From Pyrenopolyporus hunteri (taxonomy: Eukaryota > Ascomycota > Sordariomycetes > Xylariales > Hypoxylaceae), in NCBI GenBank assembly GCA_902806595.1, contig CADCXC010000010.1:992001-1056000 (forward strand): a DNA stretch of 64,000 bases, in the 5' to 3' direction. Within the stretch, counting starts at the first letter, position 1, and every line of letters begins with the position of its first letter. Under the pieces are notes generated by a model. The model ran no database searches. It saw only the letters and a list, made by a program, of their open reading frames with translations, and was not told the DNA's origin. Below are positions 59,991 through 64,000 of this stretch, piece after piece. Position numbers and translations under genes: made by a program.

Positions 59991-62269
59991 ATGGATATTA
60001 GCTACCCCATGTCACCGTTAGTAACAAGGTCCTATAGCCGTGATACCGCCGACCCTGGCTTGAAAGACGTCCATAAATTTTCCCTCGTTTGCGACTTTCT
60101 AGATTCCGTATATACTTACGCAAGTATATCTGGCAGTACGCAAGACCCCTAGCTACAGAATGTAAATGTGTGTAGACGATTGATGTATTAACTACCCGAA
60201 AGATACAGTTTCTGCGACGCCTGCTGTGCAGTATCCCGTTCCCATTCCTGCGCCACGACCAGATCGGCCTATAGATAATACTCTAGAGGCACCGCCGCCG
60301 GTGAATGCCAGCCGGTTAGATGGTTCGTCCAACGGCTGGGGTGGGCAATGCGAGACACAGTGGAATATCATATCCTCGTTCATCCGGAAAATCGACGATT
60401 ATTCCGGAAGACTTCAAGGATGCCTTGACCACGATGTACCGCCTGATTTATACGAATGGTTGAAGACGCATAATCAATCGAAAGAGATCCGAAACGTCGG
60501 TTTGCGAGCTCTTGGTGACATCCTACACGATGAGATACCGTCGGAATTCCACGAAATGCTCTGCACAATGATCGTTCAGCACGCGATCTCGCACTATATG
60601 TGCGAGGCGAATTCTCTCGAGGCTGCCGAGTCCGCGTTCACCGGGTGGAGGAACATTATCCCAATAATGCAAAATCACCAACCCAGTCTTGACATCGTGT
60701 TCGAGTGTTTGCAATCGGCGGATAGACTGTCATTGAGCAACCCTCAACCTGCCCGGCCCCATTACCAGACACCCGTTTTCGAGACGGGCAGCATCTTCCC
60801 AACCCAGAACAACACCTACTATCCCCTAGCCATCAACGACAACTCTCTACACCCTCACGGGAGTATGGCACCAGACCCGAGCGCAAGTCTGTGGCCCTTC
60901 CCTGCGGATACTCGCATGGCATCTCCCAACGACGAGTATCCGACGCCTTACCCCTTTGACAACTCTCAGGTTTTCAACTCTTATAGTCCGCCGAGAGGTG
61001 AAGATCTCGTAGCTTATTCTCCCGCAACAAGCTTAAACAACAATCCTTTTGCTTCAAGCGAGGCAGATGCTTATCCCGCATTTCTACATCACCAACAGGG
61101 AGACGACATTGCACAGTCGTACGAATTATCCTTTTCGGCCGACTACCCCCAGCGGGGGGCCCCGATGGGTTCAGTAGCCTTGAGCCGTTCCTTGCCGTGC
61201 GCTATTTTCGTGCAGTTTATTGAAGGTAGGCGTATCAAACCCCTTTTATTTTCAATCAAGTCCTCATAATGTACTAGATTTCATGAGTCAGGGTAACTTG
61301 CCTCACCTGTTTGCTCAAGGCTCGATCCATTGGACTAGCCCATCGTTCAACTTAAACACTCGGGTTTCGGACAAGATACTCTTTAGGGATGCTGATATGT
61401 TTTTCTTTACCCCGTTGAGAGCCCGAGCCTCGCAGTCTGCGGAGAACCCAATATTGCAAGCTATTATCTCGACTACATCCTCGCTTGTGTTGCTTGGCGG
61501 GTTGCACTCATTCGCGGACATGGCCGAATATATGTTTAGTCTGGGCGTAGTAGGTGTTCGTGACAACTCTTCCACTTGTCATTCTCTTACCGTTCCTAGA
61601 ACTTACTACCAACCCCGGATTCGTGTCGCGATTTTGCTCGGATCGTCTTACAAACCTGCTCTGAACTTCCTGCAATGGATGTCCCGGGTGTATCCGCGAG
61701 AAGCCGACGCCAAAGTCGAGGACAGGCTGTTGAGATACGCGCCGAGGAGATAACACGTAACCATAGTGGTTCATATTATCCAGTACATCTGCTCCAGACA
61801 CAGCGTACTCGCCGAAGAAGCCGGCGAACAGTGCAGCCTAGGCGATCTAAGGCCCGCTCTCGAGCTAGCAGCAGTCAGCCTCCACCATCTATACTCGAGT
61901 CGTTAAATCCTACGGATATTATAGAGGTATCCAACACGTATGTAATTTCAGCCAAGTTCTTCGTTTTTATACTGGTTGTTAACACGTTACAGGACCACCA
62001 CCACAACGCCGTCCCTCACCAGTACTATGCACTGTACGGAATGCAGTAAATCATACAAGGGAAGACACGCCAGCTCTCACCTATCACGCCACAGGCGGAC
62101 TCACCGCGACCCTGGCGCAGTTACCCGCTGTCCCTTGTGTGACAAGCCCTTCAATCATGTGCGTACGGATAATATCAGAACGCACTGTCGGAGCGTCCAC
62201 GGTGTTGAATTGCCCAAGAATGCAAAGGAATACTGGGCGAGCTTGGCCGACACTCGTTCACAAGCTTAG
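59991..62269 (+). CDS. C2H2 zinc-finger protein, multi-exon model
   Basis: Proposed exons 59991-60123, 60203-61225, 61278-61546, 61600-61937 and 61993-62269 give about 679 residues with consistent phases. Exon 1 starts MDISYPMSPLVTRSYS. Exon 2 has a helical region (about residues 80-210, including LYEWLKTHNQS and ISHYMCEANSLEAAESAF) and a Pro/Asn/Ser-rich stretch. A basic segment (RTRRRSRRTVQPRRSKARSR) precedes two C2H2-like fingers at the end: CTECSKSYKGRHASSHLSRH and CPLCDKPFNHVRTDNIRTH. The fingers and basic region suggest a nuclear DNA-binding regulator; targets are unknown. The last intron (GTATGT ... ACAG, 55 nt) is solid. The boundary of exons 3 and 4 and the choice of start are the weakest parts of the model, and exon 3 might instead be intronic. 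Confidence 0.6.
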
Positions 62270-63320
62270 AACTTGTAACGGCTTTTCCTTTTACGCCGAG
62301 ACACTTCGCTTTACATATTTACTTCAACACACCCTCCTCGCGCAAACCTCCTACCTATCTATATACTAGACGCACCCGAATATTTTCTCTCACACATACA
62401 CATACACGCATACAACACACGGCACGCATATGTGGCCATTGCGTGTAACGAATTCGTATACAATATCATGTACCAGATGGATCAAACCGACGATTACATA
62501 CCCTCACGTCCCGCCATTTCACGAATTTCATGACAGATACCCTAGAATGTACTATTTATATTTCTCTATTTTCTCTTCAAGTGTTCGGGCTGGCCCACTC
62601 CTTTTTCTGTTTTTGTATTTCCTATTCGTCCTACGTACCTGTTCGAAATCATACCGTTATTATAAAAGATTGGGCTCGGATGTTCGGTTACGACGCTAAA
62701 CAGGACATCACAGGACAGCACAGGGTACACAGCACTGGATTACGACTAGGCAAGAATTAAAAAGGCAGGGAATGCCATCGGGGGTGTATCCGAGCCTGTC
62801 GCCGGGCATATACGAATTTCCTTGCCAAAAAATTTTCATGATTTCTAATTTTCCTTGTTGTCGATAGGTTTGCTTGATGGGTTATGGTTAGCGTCAATAT
62901 GACTCTGTATGGTTATTGTTTGATTTTTTTATCACGAACATTATCTTTCTGCGGTATATATTATAACCACGACTTAGATCAGCTCAGAAAAATAATAGAT
63001 TGTATATATGGGACCGAGATGTCTAACATGCGTTATTGGGCTGTCATCTATCATATTCGTATCTTTCCCGACCCAGATATTCTGAGACCGATTGATCGCG
63101 TTCCAGATTCTCATGCGACATCCTTGCATTGCAGGTAGCCTTCGACATTCGCGACCTACGCCCTGATAAAGTGACCCTCTTCACTCGGGCGTAGGAGGGG
63201 GTTACGCCCGACCCAAACCTGCCCACACGTTCTCAACAAACACACCGTTGACAACGCTCCACACACACTTTTGCTCTCACATCGTCCCAACCAACTCAGC
63301 ACTCCCCCCCTCCGCCCCTC
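62270..63320. other. intergenic, no gene seen
   Basis: Between convergent genes. Several short open frames, none with family signatures. Confidence 0.5.
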
Positions 63321-64000
63321 TCACTCCTCCTCATCCTCCTCCTCGTCATCACTAACCTCGTTCTGGCGAAAAACCACCTTCTCGCACAGCTGCAGCGTCT
63401 TCCTCACCGGCAGACCAATCACGTTATCCACGGGGCCGTCGACCTTCTCGACGAGGAGCGCGCCGCCGAGGCCCTGGAGGGCGTAGCCGCCGGCCTTGTC
63501 GGCGCCCTCGCGGGTGCGGACGTAGGCGTCGAGGACGTCGTCGGGCAGGCCGTCGCGCTCGCGGCCGAACAGCACCCTGGTCTCGGCCACGTGCGACGCC
63601 AGCGCGTACCCCGGGTGCTGGGCGTCGGCGCGCGGCGCCACGCAGCACACCCCCGTCAGCACGCGGTGCCACCGCGTGTCCCGCAGGTGCCGCAGCATGC
63701 GCGCGTGCGCCGCCGCCGACCCCGGCTTCTCCACGATCGCCCCGTCCCGCGTCACGATCACCGTGTCCGCCGCGATCACCAGGTCCGGGTCGCGGCGGGC
63801 GCGGTCGGCCGCCACCTCGGCCGCGGTGCGCGCGTCCCCGGACGCGGACGACGACGGCGCCGGGGGCAGGGGCTCGGACTGCTTGGAGGCGGCCTCGTCG
63901 ACCAGCGCCGTGTACACGTCGAGCGCCTTCTGCTGCGCCGTCGCCGACACGTAGGCGAACGGCCCGAGCTCCGTCTTCGAGAGGTCCTCCGGCAAGCCGG
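63321..64000 (-). CDS. Maf-like nucleoside triphosphate pyrophosphatase, 5' truncated by window
   Basis: Minus-strand frame that is still open at position 64000, so the N-terminus (with the usual Ser/Arg-rich Maf start) lies outside. About 226 residues are present, from GLPEDLSKTELGPFAYVSATAQ to an acidic tail (DDEEEDEEE). Maf signatures seen are DLVIAADTVIV, the conserved ADTV segment, and KAGGYALQGLGGALLVEKVDG followed by DNVIGLPV. Maf proteins hydrolyse modified or non-canonical nucleotides to monophosphates as house-cleaning enzymes. An Ala/Ser/Pro-rich insertion (about 35 residues, SEPLPPAPSSSASGDARTAA) precedes the ADTV strand, as in some fungal members. The coding DNA is very GC rich, and C/G-rich shadow frames on both strands are artefacts of that. 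Confidence 0.88.
   Translation of the reverse strand, partial: GLPEDLSKTELGPFAYVSATAQQKALDVYTALVDEAASKQSEPLPPAPSSSASGDARTAAEVAADRARRDPDLVIAADTVIVTRDGAIVEKPGSAAAHARMLRHLRDTRWHRVLTGVCCVAPRADAQHPGYALASHVAETRVLFGRERDGLPDDVLDAYVRTREGADKAGGYALQGLGGALLVEKVDGPVDNVIGLPVRKTLQLCEKVVFRQNEVSDDEEEDEEE

Overview
The window is a nuclear segment of a filamentous ascomycete, most likely a sordariomycete. The basis is short GT-AG introns with CTAAC-type branch sites, a het-c vegetative-incompatibility gene, a fungal GH45 endoglucanase, fungal BTB and PD-(D/E)XK-like proteins, and a 4-kb AT-rich tract that looks like saturated repeat-induced point mutation (RIP). No ribosomal RNA, convincing tRNA, CRISPR array or intact transposon was seen.

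Layout. 2.4-4.6 kb: SAGA/ADA coactivator subunit Ngg1/Ada3 (+). 5.6-8.5 kb: complete five-exon urease (+). 10.4-11.9 kb: HMG-box protein (-). 16.6-19.6 kb: het-c (+). 20.4-21.3 kb: secreted GH45 endoglucanase (+). 22.6-23.5 kb: secreted endonuclease/exonuclease/phosphatase-fold enzyme (+). 24.5-26.9 kb: argininosuccinate synthase in 14 exons (+); it is easy to miss because no exon exceeds 262 nt. 27.9-29.6 kb: BTB protein (+). 34.3-35.6 kb: secreted intradiol dioxygenase (+). 36.5-38.1 kb: PD-(D/E)XK-like protein with an AT-hook tail (-). 45.5-47.0 kb: transmembrane RING-H2 E3 ligase (+). 47.7-48.8 kb: alpha/beta hydrolase (+). 49.6-53.7 kb: AT-rich tract. 54.4-56.1 kb: GH47 class I alpha-mannosidase (+). 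60.0-62.3 kb: C2H2 zinc-finger protein (+). 63.3-64.0 kb: Maf-like nucleotide pyrophosphatase (-), cut by the window edge.

The genes do not form an obvious cluster. Urease and argininosuccinate synthase both bear on arginine and urea nitrogen, and they lie 16 kb apart with unrelated genes between. Three secreted enzymes (GH45, dioxygenase, EEP-fold) fit a plant-associated or saprotrophic lifestyle. het-c gives the locus an allorecognition role, but no HET-domain partner is visible beside it. Gene-poor stretches (12-16.5, 29.6-34.2, 38.1-45.5 and 56.2-60 kb) are dotted with short TAGG/CCTA tetranucleotide palindromes. Exon boundaries were derived by eye from reading frames, splice signals and family conservation.
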